This document shows positions 5,273-5,308 of a stretch of DNA of 5,308 nucleotides, one piece after another. Origin of the DNA: Spirochaeta sp. (GTDB taxonomy: Bacteria > Spirochaetota > Spirochaetia > Spirochaetales_E > Spirochaetaceae_B); contig JAUUYD010000207.1 in assembly GCA_030590585.1 (NCBI GenBank), forward strand, positions 1 to 5,308, given 5' to 3'. A program made the position numbers and the translations under genes. Position 1 is the stretch's first letter, and each line of letters starts with the position of its first letter. A model generated the notes under the pieces. The model was not told the origin of the DNA. It ran no database searches and saw nothing but the letters and a program-made list of their open reading frames with translations.

Positions 5273-5308
5273 TACGGTCCAATGTTCGTGTCGAAGGGTG
5301 GCAAAAGG

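Larger units (their letters stand above)
5007..5308. other. Gene-free upstream region of hsp20, right edge of window
   Basis: No credible coding sequence lies in these 302 bases. The half nearest hsp20 (to about 5165) is very AT-rich, as regulatory DNA often is, and carries the promoter, leader hairpins and inverted repeat listed separately. From about 5170 the composition becomes more balanced and the GWGTCAT repeats begin, suggesting a different origin or role for the last 140 bases. An ATG at 5282 opens a frame to the window's end (nine codons) but has no ribosome site before it. Confidence 0.6.

Noticed and set aside
5282..5308. Start of a + strand ORF (ATG at 5282) running off the window.
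   Set aside because: Nine codons only, no Shine-Dalgarno before it, and no recognisable protein similarity.

Overview
The window is bacterial chromosomal DNA of roughly even base composition. It has dense genes, GTG and TTG starts, and Shine-Dalgarno sites close to consensus. The FecR-like/TPR exported protein and the lipoprotein with a relaxed lipobox point to a double-membrane organism. A free-living spirochaete of the Spirochaetaceae type would fit, but this is an impression from protein style, not a demonstrated assignment.

Positions 1-2391 (+ strand) hold the 3' part of a peptide-type ABC import operon: the end of an OppC/DppC permease, then two complete ATPases, OppD/DppD and OppF/DppF. 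The genes are tightly packed. The oppD Shine-Dalgarno overlaps the oppC stop, and oppF most likely starts at a TTG overlapping the end of oppD by 8 bases. The binding protein and first permease presumably lie upstream. A weak hairpin plus T-run at 2405-2434 may end the operon.

Positions 2504-4481 (- strand, convergent with the opp genes) hold a two-gene unit for exported proteins. The first encodes a signal-peptide protein with a FecR-like beta domain and a TPR-like helical tail. The second, 4 bases downstream, encodes a 360-residue putative lipoprotein that looks like a clan GH-A TIM-barrel glycoside hydrolase, with an Asn-Glu pair and a second Glu in the expected positions. An envelope or polysaccharide role is inferred.

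Positions 4578-5006 (- strand) encode a small heat-shock protein (Hsp20/alpha-crystallin), ended by a strong hairpin at 4519-4553. Its upstream region, 5007-5308, has no gene but is the most structured part of the window. It holds a perfect Shine-Dalgarno partly buried in a short hairpin (possible RNA thermometer), a second small hairpin, a sigma-54-like -24/-12 element with the required GG-N10-GC spacing, a 7+8+7 inverted repeat, and four alternating GTGTCAT/GAGTCAT repeats about 20 bases apart near the right edge. Those repeats are either an activator-binding array or the end of a mobile element (IS21-like ends carry such repeats). The window stops before this can be decided.
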